A DNA stretch of 64,000 nt from Thermoleophilia bacterium SCSIO 60948 (GCA_021496505.1 CP053031.1:1914001-1978000); one strand, 5' to 3'. Positions 1 to 8,913 are shown, counted from the first letter of the stretch. Notes: generated by a model not told the origin, from the letters alone. A program made the numbers and translations.

Positions 1-2
1 CG

Positions 3-1163
3 ATGCCGACGCGTGCCACCAAGCGCGGCGAGAGCCGTACGCAGTTCGCAGATCACGAGCGCGACCCGGACGTCCTCGTCTGCGGCGCATCGTTCGCCGG
101 CCTGACGATCGCCCGCGAGCTCGCGGGCTCGGGCGCCCGCGTCCTCGCAGTCGACCGCTATGAGATCGGCGAGCGCCAGACGTCCGCCTGCGCCGCGCCG
201 ACCCGCTGGCTCGAGGCGATGGGCCTCACCGAGTCGATGCGCCAGACGTTCGACACGCTCGTCATCCACACGCCGCACACGCGCGCCGACATGCGCCTTC
301 CCTGGACCTTCTCGACCTTCGACTACCCCGAGCTCTGCCGCAGCCTGTGGAGCCAGAGCGACGAGAACGCGAGCTTCGAGACCGCGAAGGTCGAGGGGCG
401 CGGCAAGCGCCGCAGCGACGGCCGGATCGAGGTCGTCACCGACCGCGGCACCGTCAGCGCGCCGCTCGTCGTCGACGCGCTCGGCTGGCGGCGGATCCTC
501 TCAAGGACCCAATACACGCCGCCCGACGCACCGCTCTCGCGTGGGCTCGAGGTCCATCCCGACTCACGGCGCGACGAGCTCGAGATCTGGATCGACCGCG
601 ACGTGATCCCGGCCGGCTACGGCTGGAGCTTCCCCGCGCGCGACGAGGTCCGGGTGGGCGTCGGCTCGTTCATCGGCCGCGACCACGTCAAACAGCCGAC
701 CGTCGAGCTGGCCGAGGACCTCGGCGTCGACGCGGTCAACTACCAGGGCAACTGGATCCCCCACCAGCTCCGCGACGCGACCGAGGAGGGGGTCTTCTTC
801 GCCGGCGACTCGGCCGGTCACTGCCTGCCGCTGACCGCCGAGGGCATCCGCACGGCCTTCTACTTCGCGATCGCCTGCGGCCGCGAGCTGCGCGGCGTCG
901 TCGAGGGCCGCCAGGACCGCTCGGCCGCGCTTCGCAACTACCACGAGTTCTCGGCCTCGCACGAGTGGCAGTACCGTTGGATGCTGCGCACCCAGAAGCT
1001 CGTCCCGAAGGTCCCGCCGCGAGTGCTCGCGCGATCGATCGACCTGATGGAGTCCAAGCGCTTCGTCGACTGGTCGTTCAACCACTACCTCAACGTCGCC
1101 CACCCGTCGTTCGCCGAGGCCGGCGGGCCCCGCGCCGCCGAGCGCGAGCTCGTCGCCTCCTAG
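3..1163 (+). CDS. FAD-dependent oxidoreductase, geranylgeranyl-reductase-like
   Basis: A 386-residue flavoprotein. The N-terminal Rossmann motif GASFAG (about residues 28-33) binds the ADP part of FAD, and a second flavin motif FAGDSAGHCLPLTAEGI lies near residues 265-285; the P-x-TAEGI form is typical of the geranylgeranyl reductase/PHBH-like family. The substrate is unknown. There is no signal peptide or membrane segment. The ATG at base 3 is used, but the window begins two bases earlier, so an upstream start cannot be excluded. It converges on the MFS gene, and the two genes share the same CTAG as overlapping stop codons. It has no LacI-type palindrome in view, so membership of the catabolic regulon is uncertain. 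Confidence 0.8.
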   Translation: MPTRATKRGESRTQFADHERDPDVLVCGASFAGLTIARELAGSGARVLAVDRYEIGERQTSACAAPTRWLEAMGLTESMRQTFDTLVIHTPHTRADMRLPWTFSTFDYPELCRSLWSQSDENASFETAKVEGRGKRRSDGRIEVVTDRGTVSAPLVVDALGWRRILSRTQYTPPDAPLSRGLEVHPDSRRDELEIWIDRDVIPAGYGWSFPARDEVRVGVGSFIGRDHVKQPTVELAEDLGVDAVNYQGNWIPHQLRDATEEGVFFAGDSAGHCLPLTAEGIRTAFYFAIACGRELRGVVEGRQDRSAALRNYHEFSASHEWQYRWMLRTQKLVPKVPPRVLARSIDLMESKRFVDWSFNHYLNVAHPSFAEAGGPRAAERELVAS

Positions 1164-2368
1164 CCCGGCGCCTGGCGCTCGGCCGCGTCGACGGTCCCCG
1201 GGGCTCCGGCGAGGTAACCGGACAGCGTCTGGACGGCCGCGAACACAACCAGCAGCGCGATCACCAGGTCCCAGCCGCCGCTCGCATCGAAGACGAGACC
1301 GGCGAGGACCGGGCCCGCGGCGGCCAGCAGGTAGCCGATCCCCTGCCCCATCGCCGACAGCCGAGCGGCGGCGGCCGGATCGTCGGCCCGCAGGACGAAG
1401 AGGACCAGGGCGAGACCGAAGCAGCCGCCCTGACCGAAGCCGATGACCGCGACCCACGGCAGCGTCGCGGCATCGGAGAAGACCAGCAAGCCGAGGAATC
1501 CGACCGCGATGCTCGCCGAGCACAGCGCGACGTTCCAGCTCTGGCTTCGCGTCCTCCCGGCGAGCGTCGGCGCCCCGACCGTCGCGACGATGCCGATCAC
1601 CTGCATCGCGGCGAGCACCGCCCCCGCCTCGGCCGAGCTCAGTCCGCGCGAGACGAGGATCTCGGCGAGCCAGGCGATCGTCACGTAGAAGTTGAGCGCC
1701 TGGAGGGCGAAGTAGATCGTCACGGTCCAGGCGACCCGGTCGCGCAGCAGCGATCGTGAGGCGCCGGCGGCGTCGCGCTCGCCGCGGCCCCGAACCCGGC
1801 GCGCGTCCCGGGACGGCCCGATCCAGGCGATGACCGCGATGATCGCCGGCACGAGCCAGACGCCCAGGCCGAAGCGCCAGTCGCCGGTCGCCTCGGTGAT
1901 CGGCACGCTGAGCCCGGCCGCGGCGGCGGCCGAGACCACCATCGCCGTGGTGTAGAGGCCGGTCGTCAGCCCGGCCCGGGCCGGGAACGAGCGCTTGACG
2001 AACGCCGGCAGCAGCACGTTGGCTACCCCGATCGCGAGCCCGGCGACCAGCGTCCCGCCGAACAGCGCCGCCGCGGGCTCCGCCCAGCGAAGCGCGATCC
2101 CGGCCGAGATCCCGGCCATCGCCACGAGGATCAGCCCCTCGATCCCGAAGCGGCCGAGCAGCCGCGGGACGATGAATCCGGCGAGGCCGAAAGCGACGAC
2201 CGGGAGCGTCGTCAGCAGCCCCGCGGCGGCAGCCGAGAGGCCGAGGTCGGACCGGATCTCCGAGATCACCGGCCCGACCGCCGTCACCGCGGGGCGCAGC
2301 GAGATCGCCGCGAGCGCGACTGCCGCGATCTGGAGACCCCGCGGGGCCGATGGCCGGGGGTCGCTCAT
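1160..2368 (-). CDS. MFS permease, CynX/NimT-like
   Basis: A 402-residue integral membrane protein with about 12 hydrophobic segments and no signal peptide. The start of the first helix (AISLRPAVTAVGPV) and the small-residue-rich helices match the CynX/NimT/YeaN branch of the major facilitator superfamily, which moves small anions such as cyanate or nitroimidazoles; the substrate here is unknown. It lies 24 bases downstream of the AhpD-like gene on the same strand and is probably co-transcribed with it from the promoter and LacI-type operator at 3094-3148. It could be the uptake or export step for the compound handled by the AhpD-like enzyme. Confidence 0.82.
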   Translation of the reverse strand: MSDPRPSAPRGLQIAAVALAAISLRPAVTAVGPVISEIRSDLGLSAAAAGLLTTLPVVAFGLAGFIVPRLLGRFGIEGLILVAMAGISAGIALRWAEPAAALFGGTLVAGLAIGVANVLLPAFVKRSFPARAGLTTGLYTTAMVVSAAAAAGLSVPITEATGDWRFGLGVWLVPAIIAVIAWIGPSRDARRVRGRGERDAAGASRSLLRDRVAWTVTIYFALQALNFYVTIAWLAEILVSRGLSSAEAGAVLAAMQVIGIVATVGAPTLAGRTRSQSWNVALCSASIAVGFLGLLVFSDAATLPWVAVIGFGQGGCFGLALVLFVLRADDPAAAARLSAMGQGIGYLLAAAGPVLAGLVFDASGGWDLVIALLVVFAAVQTLSGYLAGAPGTVDAAERQAPG

Positions 2369-2392
2369 CGACCCCCGATCTTGGCGGGTCGG

Positions 2393-3040
2393 CTAGCCGC
2401 GCACCGGAGTGCCGCTCGAGGCCCAGTAGTCCTCCGACGCCTTGCTCGTCGCGAGCGACTCGGCGTCTTCGAATCCGGGCGCCATCGAGGCGCTGGTCCC
2501 CGCCATCACCTGGTGATGGTCGATGTTGAGGTGGCGCAGCCAGCTCTGCTGGCCGAGCGTCAGCCCGATCATGCAGCCGAGCTCGACGAGCTCGGGCTCC
2601 GAGAACTGCGCGTACAGGCGCTCCCAGAACGCATCGTCAGTCTCGAAGCCCCAGACGATCGCCTCGGCATAGGCGAGCGCCGCCTTCTGGCGCTCGTCGA
2701 AGGCGTCGGAGGACTCGAAGTTGAGCAACTCGTCGTACTTGCCCTCGGTCAGCCCCTGCTCGGCGCCGCGCTCTGAGCGCTGGTTGCCGCAGTACTCGCA
2801 CTTGACGCTGCGCGAGACGAAGACGCGGCAGAGCTCCTTGATCGGGTGGTCGACGACGCCCTCGCGAAACAGGTCGCGCCACGCGTCGCGAAAGAACCGG
2901 AACGCGGCGGGCACGTGCGCGCGGACCGCTGTGCTCTCCGGCCGCGGGGTGCCCTCGCGAGCGCAGCGCTCCATCTCGACCCGCATCTCCTCGCTCATCG
3001 CCTCGAGCGGGACGTAACTGATCCTCTGCCTGCCCGCCAT
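2393..3040 (-). CDS. AhpD/carboxymuconolactone-decarboxylase-like protein
   Basis: A 215-residue all-helical protein of the AhpD-like superfamily. The motif CEYCGNQ (near residue 100) supplies the CxxC pair that gives peroxidase or disulfide-exchange activity in AhpD; a downstream histidine in LRHLNIDHH may complete the site. Family members include gamma-carboxymuconolactone decarboxylase and peroxidase partners, and the CxxC favours a redox role. The ATG at 3040 follows a GGAGG site. An operator-like palindrome and promoter sit 55-110 bases upstream. It heads a two-gene unit with the MFS permease. Confidence 0.78.
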   Translation of the reverse strand: MAGRQRISYVPLEAMSEEMRVEMERCAREGTPRPESTAVRAHVPAAFRFFRDAWRDLFREGVVDHPIKELCRVFVSRSVKCEYCGNQRSERGAEQGLTEGKYDELLNFESSDAFDERQKAALAYAEAIVWGFETDDAFWERLYAQFSEPELVELGCMIGLTLGQQSWLRHLNIDHHQVMAGTSASMAPGFEDAESLATSKASEDYWASSGTPVRG

Positions 3041-3093
3041 TCGGGCCTCCTCTCTCCCGGTCCGCGGCCGGCCGCCAGGACCACGCCGCCTGC

Positions 3094-3113
3094 GACGGCA
3101 AACGATTGCCGTC
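3094..3113. promoter_or_regulatory. LacI-type operator upstream of the AhpD-MFS unit
   Basis: An inverted repeat with two 8-base arms (GACGGCAA / TTGCCGTC) around a central ACGA, matching the LacI/GalR half-site pattern with central CG. It differs from the other operators in the window at the outermost core base (GGCAA..TTGCC instead of TGCAA..TTGCA). It lies between the neighbouring LacI gene and the AhpD-like gene, a few bases downstream of a plausible -10. Confidence 0.75.
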
Positions 3114-3119
3114 CGCTAC

Positions 3120-3148
3120 ATCCTAGGGCCTAGGGGAAGGGCCGTCAG
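3120..3148 (-). promoter_or_regulatory. Putative promoter of the AhpD-MFS unit
   Basis: Read leftward, CTGACG (3148-3143), a 17-base spacer and TAGGAT (3125-3120) form a sigma70-like promoter whose -35 overlaps the end of the LacI gene. The operator at 3094-3113 begins just past the expected start of transcription. The same arrangement recurs at 8884-8935 and 24864-24892. Confidence 0.5.
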
Positions 3149-4182
3149 GCCGCGGGACGCGCCGTCGAACCGCGCACGACCAGCTCCGCGGGGAGCTCGA
3201 TCCGCCGCGGCTGCTCGCCCTCCATCAACTCGACCGCGAGCACGGCCGCCGACTCCCCGAGCTCGAGGCTCGGCAGCCGGACCGTCGTCAGCGAGGGCGT
3301 CAGGTACTCGCCGATCGCGACGTCGTTGTAGCCAACGACCGAGACGTCCTCGGGGCAGCTCAGGCCGGCCTCGGTCAGAGCGCGGACGGCGCCGATCGCC
3401 ATCTGGTCGCTGGGGGCGAAGATCGCCGTTGGGGTGCCGCGCTCGAGCGTCGCGCGCGTCAGCCGCTCGCCCTCGCCCACGGTCAGCTTCCAGGCCTCCT
3501 CCCCCGCGCTGGCGTCCTCGCCACCGGCGGCGAGGATCGTCGTCGCGAAGCCGTTCGCGCGGCGTACGAACGGGTCGACGTCCGTCGGGCCGCGGAGCTG
3601 CGCGACCCGCCGGTGCCCGAGCTCGAGCAGATGCTCGGCGGCGATCCGGCCGCCGCCGTAGTCGTCGTGGACCGCGGCCGCAAGACCGCTCGCCGGCACG
3701 TCACGAACCCCGAGCACGAGCGGGACGGAGTCGCCGACGATCGTCCGCAGCATCTCGGCGTCGCCGTGGCGCGCGGCGAGGTCGACGATCGCGTCGACCC
3801 GGCGCTGGACGAGGTGGCGCAGGATCCGCTCGCAGCGCTCGGCGCTCTCGACCGTCTCGGAGACCAGCGTCACGAAGCCGTCGCGCTCGAGCCCTTCGGA
3901 GAGCCCGCGGATCAGCGGCGCGTTCAGCGGGTTCTCGAGGTCGGCCGTCACCACCCCGACGGTCATCGTGCGGCCGCTCCGAAGCCCGGTGGCGACGAGG
4001 TCCGGGACGTAGCTCAGCTCCGCCGCGGCACGCTTGACGCGCTCGATCGTTTCCGGGCTCAGCCTGCGCTTCGCGCCGTCGTTGAGCGCGCGGGAAGCGG
4101 TCGAGACGTGGACCTGCGCCCGCGCGGCGACGTCCCGCAGGGTCGCGGGCCGGACTCGCCTCCCCGAGACCCGCTCCGTCAT
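3145..4182 (-). CDS. LacI-family transcriptional regulator 1
   Basis: A repressor of about 345 residues. The N-terminal helix-turn-helix reads TLRDVAARAQVHVSTASRALN (residues 14-34), followed by a hinge region (YVPDLVATGLRSG) and a periplasmic-binding-protein-like sensor domain. The two specificity positions of the recognition helix are Val-Ser. Start is ATG 4182, or the preceding GTG at 4185; no strong ribosome site is visible. The gene lies next to the palindrome at 3094-3113 and about 4.7 kb from the paired operators at 8865-8957, so it is a natural candidate to control the AhpD-MFS unit and perhaps the dehydrogenase operon. The inducer is unknown. Confidence 0.9.
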   Translation of the reverse strand: MTERVSGRRVRPATLRDVAARAQVHVSTASRALNDGAKRRLSPETIERVKRAAAELSYVPDLVATGLRSGRTMTVGVVTADLENPLNAPLIRGLSEGLERDGFVTLVSETVESAERCERILRHLVQRRVDAIVDLAARHGDAEMLRTIVGDSVPLVLGVRDVPASGLAAAVHDDYGGGRIAAEHLLELGHRRVAQLRGPTDVDPFVRRANGFATTILAAGGEDASAGEEAWKLTVGEGERLTRATLERGTPTAIFAPSDQMAIGAVRALTEAGLSCPEDVSVVGYNDVAIGEYLTPSLTTVRLPSLELGESAAVLAVELMEGEQPRRIELPAELVVRGSTARPAA

Positions 4183-4329
4183 CACTCACACTTTACTCAA
4201 GAAATGTCGAACGCGCACTCATATCGGTGCGCGCGAGGAGCGCAGGCGGCGGAGGACGCCCCTTCGACCGCCCTCCACCATGCGGCCGCGCGGGCGGCCC
4301 GGAAGCCTTCGGCGAGCGGCGTCGCCTAC

Positions 4330-5808
4330 CTAGGGCGCGCCGATGTCGATCGCGACGTAGCGGGTGTCGAGGTACTCCTCGATCCCCTCGCGCCCGCCCT
4401 CGCGGCCGAAGCCGGAGGCCTTGACACCGCCGAACGGCGCGGCCGGGTTCGAGACGAGGCCGCGGTTCATGCCCACCATCCCCGTGTCGAGGCGGTCAAC
4501 GAGCCTCAGCCCGCGCTCGATGTCGCGCGTGAAGACGTAGGCGACGAGCCCGTACTCGGTCCGGTTCGCGGCCGCGACGGCCTCGTCCTCGGTCTCGAAC
4601 GAAACGATCGGTGCGACGGGTCCGAAGATCTCCTCGCCGAGGATCCGCGCGCTCCCCGGAACGTCGGCGAGCACGGTCGGCTCGTAGAAGTAGCCCTCGC
4701 CCTCGATCGGCCCGCCACCGGTCATCACGCGCGCGCCGCCCGCCGTCGCGTCGTCGACGAGTTCGGCGACCTTCCGGCGCTGGGTCTCGTCGATCAGCGG
4801 CCCGACGTCCGAGCCCTCGGGCCCGCGACCGACCGACTGCGCCGCCATCCGCTCGGCGAGCTTGCGCGAGAACTCGTCGATCACCGAGGAGTGGACGTAG
4901 AAGCGGTTCGCGGCCGTGCAGGCCTCGCCGCCGTTTCGCATCTTCGCGAGCATCGCGCCGTCGACCGCCTTGTCGACGTCGGCGTCCTCGAAGACGACGA
5001 ACGGAGCGTTGCCCCCGAGCTCCATCGACACGCGCAGCAGCCCCGGCGCCGCCGCCTCGACGAGCTTTCGCCCGACCTCGGTCGAGCCCGTGAACGAGAG
5101 CTTCCGAGCCCGCGGGTCGGCGATCAGCGGGTCCATCACGCGGCTCGCCGACGAGCTCGTGATCACGTTGAGCACTCCCGGCGGAAGCCCGCAGTCCTCG
5201 AGGATCTCCGCGAACGCCAGCATCGTCAGCGGCGTCTGCTGCGCGGGCTTGACGACCATCGTGCAGCCGGCCGCGATCGCCGGACCGACCTTGCGGGTCC
5301 CCATCGCGAGCGGGAAGTTCCACGGCGTGATCAGCAGGCAGGGGCCGACCGGGGCCTTCGTGACCAGCAGCCGCGAGGCGCCATCGGGCGCGAGCCCGTA
5401 GCGGCCGTCGATCCGCACCGCCTCCTCGGCGAACCAGCGCAGGTACTCGTTGCCGTAGGCGACCTCGCCGCGCGCCTCGGCGAGCGGCTTGCCCATCTCG
5501 AGGCTCATCAGCAGCGCGAGCTCCTCGGCGCGCTCGCCGATCTGCGCGTAGGCGGCCGAGAGGATCTCGCCGCGCTTGCGCGGCGCCCATGCGGCCCACT
5601 CCTCCTGAACCGCGCAGGCGGCATCGAGCGCGTCGACCGCGTCCTCGGCGCTCGCATCGGCGATCTCGCACAGGGTGCGACCCGTGGACGGGTCCTCGAC
5701 GGCGATCCTCGAGCCGTTGGTCGAGCGCCACTTGCCGTCGATCAGCAGTCCCTTCGGGACGCGCTCGACGACCTCGCGCTCGGCCGCCGCAGGCTTGGCG
5801 ACGGTCAC
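4330..5808 (-). CDS. NAD(P)-dependent aldehyde dehydrogenase (succinate-semialdehyde type)
   Basis: A 492-residue aldehyde dehydrogenase. TPWNFP carries the catalytic-site Asn, MELGGNAPFVVF carries the general-base Glu, GEACTAANRFYV carries the nucleophilic Cys, and EEIFGPVAPI is the C-terminal family signature. Its closest resemblance is to succinate-semialdehyde and related short-chain semialdehyde dehydrogenases. The start is GTG 5808, which overlaps the E1-beta stop as GTGA. It is the last gene of a four-gene leftward operon (reductase, E1-alpha, E1-beta, this gene) under the operator at 8865-8878. Confidence 0.92.
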   Translation of the reverse strand: MTVAKPAAAEREVVERVPKGLLIDGKWRSTNGSRIAVEDPSTGRTLCEIADASAEDAVDALDAACAVQEEWAAWAPRKRGEILSAAYAQIGERAEELALLMSLEMGKPLAEARGEVAYGNEYLRWFAEEAVRIDGRYGLAPDGASRLLVTKAPVGPCLLITPWNFPLAMGTRKVGPAIAAGCTMVVKPAQQTPLTMLAFAEILEDCGLPPGVLNVITSSSASRVMDPLIADPRARKLSFTGSTEVGRKLVEAAAPGLLRVSMELGGNAPFVVFEDADVDKAVDGAMLAKMRNGGEACTAANRFYVHSSVIDEFSRKLAERMAAQSVGRGPEGSDVGPLIDETQRRKVAELVDDATAGGARVMTGGGPIEGEGYFYEPTVLADVPGSARILGEEIFGPVAPIVSFETEDEAVAAANRTEYGLVAYVFTRDIERGLRLVDRLDTGMVGMNRGLVSNPAAPFGGVKASGFGREGGREGIEEYLDTRYVAIDIGAP

Positions 5809-6827
5809 GCTCGGGTCCCGATCCCGGTCCCGAGGCGCTCGCGGACCGACTCGACGAGCGTCTCCGCCGACGGCAGGAAGGCGTCCTCGAGCGTCGGGCT
5901 GTAGGGCACCGGCGTCTCGTCGGTCGCGACGACCCAGGCATCGTCGAGGTCGTGCAGGCCGTGCTCGGTCACCGCGCCGAGCAGTCCGGTCGCCCAGCCG
6001 CCGGTTCGCGGCCCCTCCTCGTACATGACGACGCGATTGGTCTTCTCGATCGAGCGCAGGACGGACTCGACGTCGAGCGGGCGCAGCGAGCGCAGGTCGA
6101 TGACCTCGGGGTCGAGGCCGTCGCCCTCGAGCGTGTCGGCGGCCTGCAGCGCGTCGCGGACCCCCTTCGAGATCGAGACGATCGTCAGGTCGGAGCCCTC
6201 GCGCGCCACCGCGGCCTCGCCGATCGGCAGGACCTCGCCCTCGGGCGGGCGCTCGCCCTTGACCGAGTAGAGCCGCTTGTGCTCGAGGAAGATGACCGGG
6301 TTCGGGTCGCGGATCGCGGCCTTCAGCAGCCCCTTGGCCTCGCGCGGCGAGCTCGGCGCGACGATCTTGATCCCCGGGATCCCCTGGAACCAGGTGCCGT
6401 GGTTCTGCGAATGCATCGCCCCGAAGCGACCGCCCGCGCCGACGGCGGAGCGGACCACCAGCGGCGCCGAGCCCTGCTCGTTAGAGACGTACCAGAGCTT
6501 CGCCGCCTGATTTACGAGCGAGTCCATCGGCAGCGCCATGAAGTCGCCGAACATGATCTCGAACACCGGCCGCAGCCCGGTCGCAGCGGCGCCGAACGCG
6601 GCGCCCGCCAGCGCGAGCTCGGAGATCGGCGTGTCGAAGACGCGATCGGGCCCGTACTTGTCGTAGAGGCCGCCCGTGACCGCGAACACGCCGCCGGGCT
6701 TGGCGACGTCCTCGCCGAAGAAAATGACCTTCTCGTCGCGCTCGAGCTCCTCGTCGAGCGCGTCGCGGATCGCGTCGCGGAAGACGAGCTGATCGCCGGA
6801 GCCGTTCGACGCGCCCGTGGCGCTCAT
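5805..6827 (-). CDS. Thiamine-dependent 2-oxoacid/acetoin dehydrogenase E1 beta subunit
   Basis: A 340-residue transketolase-like pyrimidine-binding subunit with the usual opening (FRDAIRDALDEELERDEKVIFFGEDVA) and a C-terminal transketolase domain. With the alpha subunit it forms the alpha2beta2 E1 that decarboxylates a 2-oxoacid or cleaves acetoin-type substrates on thiamine diphosphate. ATG 6827 overlaps the alpha stop as ATGA; the frame remains open upstream of this ATG, but that stretch is antisense-type coding noise. No lipoyl E2 or E3 gene occurs in the window, so the complex is either completed by genes elsewhere or uses another acceptor. Confidence 0.93.
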   Translation of the reverse strand: MSATGASNGSGDQLVFRDAIRDALDEELERDEKVIFFGEDVAKPGGVFAVTGGLYDKYGPDRVFDTPISELALAGAAFGAAATGLRPVFEIMFGDFMALPMDSLVNQAAKLWYVSNEQGSAPLVVRSAVGAGGRFGAMHSQNHGTWFQGIPGIKIVAPSSPREAKGLLKAAIRDPNPVIFLEHKRLYSVKGERPPEGEVLPIGEAAVAREGSDLTIVSISKGVRDALQAADTLEGDGLDPEVIDLRSLRPLDVESVLRSIEKTNRVVMYEEGPRTGGWATGLLGAVTEHGLHDLDDAWVVATDETPVPYSPTLEDAFLPSAETLVESVRERLGTGIGTRA

Positions 6828-7810
6828 GGCGCGAACTCCGTCCCGGCGCGCGCCGCGGGGTCCGGGTAGTCGGCGGCGAGCGCGTTGTCGATCGCCTGCT
6901 TGAGCTCGGCACGCGTGCGCTCCTCGACGGCCGCGATGTCGGACTCCGAAACGCCCTCCTCGAGCAGCCGCGCGCGGGCGCCGACGAGCGGGTCGCGCTG
7001 CTTCCACTGGTCGAGCTCGCCGTCGGGCCGGTACTTCGCCGGGTCGGACTTCGAGTGGCCGTAGTGGCGGTAGGTCTGCGCCTCGATCAGCGTCGGGCCC
7101 TCACCGGCGCGAGCGCGGGCGGCGGCGCGGCGCGCGGCCTCCTCGACCATCCAGACGTCGTTGCCGTCGACGACCTCGAACGGGACGCCGTAGGCCGCGG
7201 CGCGAACACCGATCTCGCCGCCGCCCGTGACCGCCTTCATCGGCGTGAACTCCCCGTAGAGGTTGTTCTCGCAGACGAACAGGACCGGCAGGTCGAGGAC
7301 GCGGGCGAAGTTGAGGCACTCGTGGAAGTAGGCCTGGTTCGTCGCGCCGTCGCCGAAGAACGCGACCGACACGCGGCCGTTCGTCCGGGCGGTCAGTCCG
7401 GCGCCGATCGCCGCGGCCATCGATCCGCCGACGATCCCGAAGCAGCCGACGAGGCCGTGATCGAGGTCGACGACGTTCATCGAGCCCGAGCGCCCGCCGC
7501 AGACCCCGGTCTCGCGGCCGAGCATCTCGGCGACCAGCGCCTCGGGGTCGGTGCCCTTAGCGAGCGCGTGGCCGTGGCCGCGGTAGGTGCCGCTGAAGTA
7601 GTCATCGGGCTCGAGCGCCAGGTTGACGCCGACCGGCACCGCCTCCTGGCCGGCCGACAGATGCGTCGTCCCGTGGACCTCGCCCTTGAGGAACAGCCGA
7701 TGGAGCGACTGCTCGAACTCGCGGATCAGGAGCATCCGCGCGTAAGCGTCGAGGAAGTCGCGCGGCTCGGGCGCCCGACCCTCGGTCGGTGCTTCGGTGG
7801 TGACGCTCAT
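6824..7810 (-). CDS. Thiamine-dependent 2-oxoacid/acetoin dehydrogenase E1 alpha subunit
   Basis: A 328-residue E1-alpha. The thiamine-diphosphate/Mg motif runs from GDGATNQA (residues 153-160) to CENN (180-183), and the substrate-side motif GRSGSMNV is near residue 107. The length and lack of a long N-terminal extension resemble acetoin dehydrogenase AcoA and branched-chain-type E1. ATG 7810 is preceded by GGAGGAG. It lies 27 bases downstream of the reductase gene in the same leftward operon. The operon order (reductase, E1, aldehyde dehydrogenase) suggests stepwise oxidation and decarboxylation of a small hydroxy acid, which is inference. Confidence 0.93.
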   Translation of the reverse strand: MSVTTEAPTEGRAPEPRDFLDAYARMLLIREFEQSLHRLFLKGEVHGTTHLSAGQEAVPVGVNLALEPDDYFSGTYRGHGHALAKGTDPEALVAEMLGRETGVCGGRSGSMNVVDLDHGLVGCFGIVGGSMAAAIGAGLTARTNGRVSVAFFGDGATNQAYFHECLNFARVLDLPVLFVCENNLYGEFTPMKAVTGGGEIGVRAAAYGVPFEVVDGNDVWMVEEAARRAAARARAGEGPTLIEAQTYRHYGHSKSDPAKYRPDGELDQWKQRDPLVGARARLLEEGVSESDIAAVEERTRAELKQAIDNALAADYPDPAARAGTEFAP

Positions 7811-7837
7811 CGAATCCGCTCCTCCGCTGTCCCCCGC

Positions 7838-8815
7838 CTAAGCCTGCGCGCTCTCGGTCTCGAGCGGCTCGAGTCCGTCGGAGACCTCGACCTCGCGCGG
7901 CTCCAGCTCGAGGCCCGACAGCCGGGCCTGCTGATCGAGCAGCATCGCGAAGTCCTCCGTCGTGTGCCCGGAGCCGATCAGCGCCTGGACCGCCTGCGCC
8001 GTCGTCGCGGCGACCGGCATCGGCACCTCGAGGTCGTGCGCGAGCTCGAACCCGAGGTCGAAGTCCTTCTGCAGCAGAATCGGCGTGAAGGTCGGCGAAT
8101 AGTCGAGGTTGACGAAGGCCGGCGTCTTGTAGCGCGTGAACATCGAGCCCATGACGCTGCCATTGATGAACTCGAGCAGATCCTCGCGCTCGATCCCTGC
8201 CTTCTCGGCCAGCACGGTGATCTCGGCCAGGCACTGGCTGACGACGCCGAGCATCAGGTTGTGGCAGATCTTCGCCGTGCGGGCGAGCTCGCCCTCACCG
8301 ACGTAGGTCACGCCCTTGCCGAACAGCTCGAGCAGCGGTCGAGCCTCCCCCCAGGCGTCGGCGGGGCCGGAGACGACGACCGTCAGTCGCCCGGATGAGA
8401 CGACCTTCGGGTTGCCGCTGACGGGTGCCGCGAGGATCGCCGTACCGCGCTCGGAGGCGACGGCCCGGACCTCCTCGGCCGCGGCCGGTGCGATCGTCGT
8501 CGAGTCGACGATGATCCGCGGCTGCTGCCCGGGGTTCGAGAGCAGGCCCTCGGGACCGGTGACGACGGCGCGGAAGTCGTCGGACCCCGCGACCATCGTG
8601 AAGACGATGTCGCGGTCGGCGAGCTCCGCGGGTGTGTCGACGATCGTCGCGCCGAGCTGAGCCAAGGGCTCGGCCTTGGCGCGGGTGCGGTTGTAGACGG
8701 CGACGTCATGGCCCGCATCGAGCAGACGGCTGGCGAGCGCGTAGCCCATCCGGCCGGTGCCGACCCATCCGAGCCGCAGCGCGCGTGAGTCGCCATCGCC
8801 GTTGGTCCCGCCCAT
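7838..8815 (-). CDS. 3-hydroxyisobutyrate-dehydrogenase-like NAD(P) oxidoreductase 1
   Basis: A 325-residue beta-hydroxyacid dehydrogenase. The N-terminal Rossmann motif GWVGTGRMG and the second motif AAPVSGNPK are seen, and the catalytic Lys lies in TAKICHNLML. The family includes 3-hydroxyisobutyrate, tartronate-semialdehyde and gamma-hydroxybutyrate dehydrogenases and imine reductases, so the substrate is open. ATG 8815 is chosen because GGAGGAG sits just before it and the Rossmann domain follows; in-frame upstream codons would run into the promoter region. It is the first gene of the operon driven leftward from the divergent promoter at 8884-8935. Confidence 0.9.
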   Translation of the reverse strand: MGGTNGDGDSRALRLGWVGTGRMGYALASRLLDAGHDVAVYNRTRAKAEPLAQLGATIVDTPAELADRDIVFTMVAGSDDFRAVVTGPEGLLSNPGQQPRIIVDSTTIAPAAAEEVRAVASERGTAILAAPVSGNPKVVSSGRLTVVVSGPADAWGEARPLLELFGKGVTYVGEGELARTAKICHNLMLGVVSQCLAEITVLAEKAGIEREDLLEFINGSVMGSMFTRYKTPAFVNLDYSPTFTPILLQKDFDLGFELAHDLEVPMPVAATTAQAVQALIGSGHTTEDFAMLLDQQARLSGLELEPREVEVSDGLEPLETESAQA

Positions 8816-8864
8816 CTCTCCTCCTCCGTGCGACATCCGGCCGATCGGCCGTCGTCCGCCAACT

Positions 8865-8878
8865 TGCAAACGATTGCA
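8865..8878. promoter_or_regulatory. LacI-type operator, leftward dehydrogenase operon
   Basis: TGCAAACGATTGCA, with perfect TGCAA/TTGCA arms around ACGA. It sits immediately downstream of the leftward -10 at 8884-8889, where a bound repressor would block initiation. Confidence 0.8.
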
Positions 8879-8883
8879 GCAGC

Positions 8884-8913
8884 ACTCTAACGAGACAGGC
8901 TCGCGGTCGTCAA
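8884..8913 (-). promoter_or_regulatory. Leftward promoter of the reductase-E1-aldehyde dehydrogenase operon
   Basis: Read leftward, TTGACG (8913-8908), 18 bases and TAGAGT (8889-8884). Its -35 overlaps the -35 of the rightward promoter almost base for base, giving a symmetrical back-to-back arrangement. Confidence 0.55.

Noticed and set aside
3613-5904. A 763-codon rightward frame opposite the LacI and aldehyde dehydrogenase genes.
   Set aside because: It has no recognisable domain and covers two genes with clear motifs on the opposite strand.
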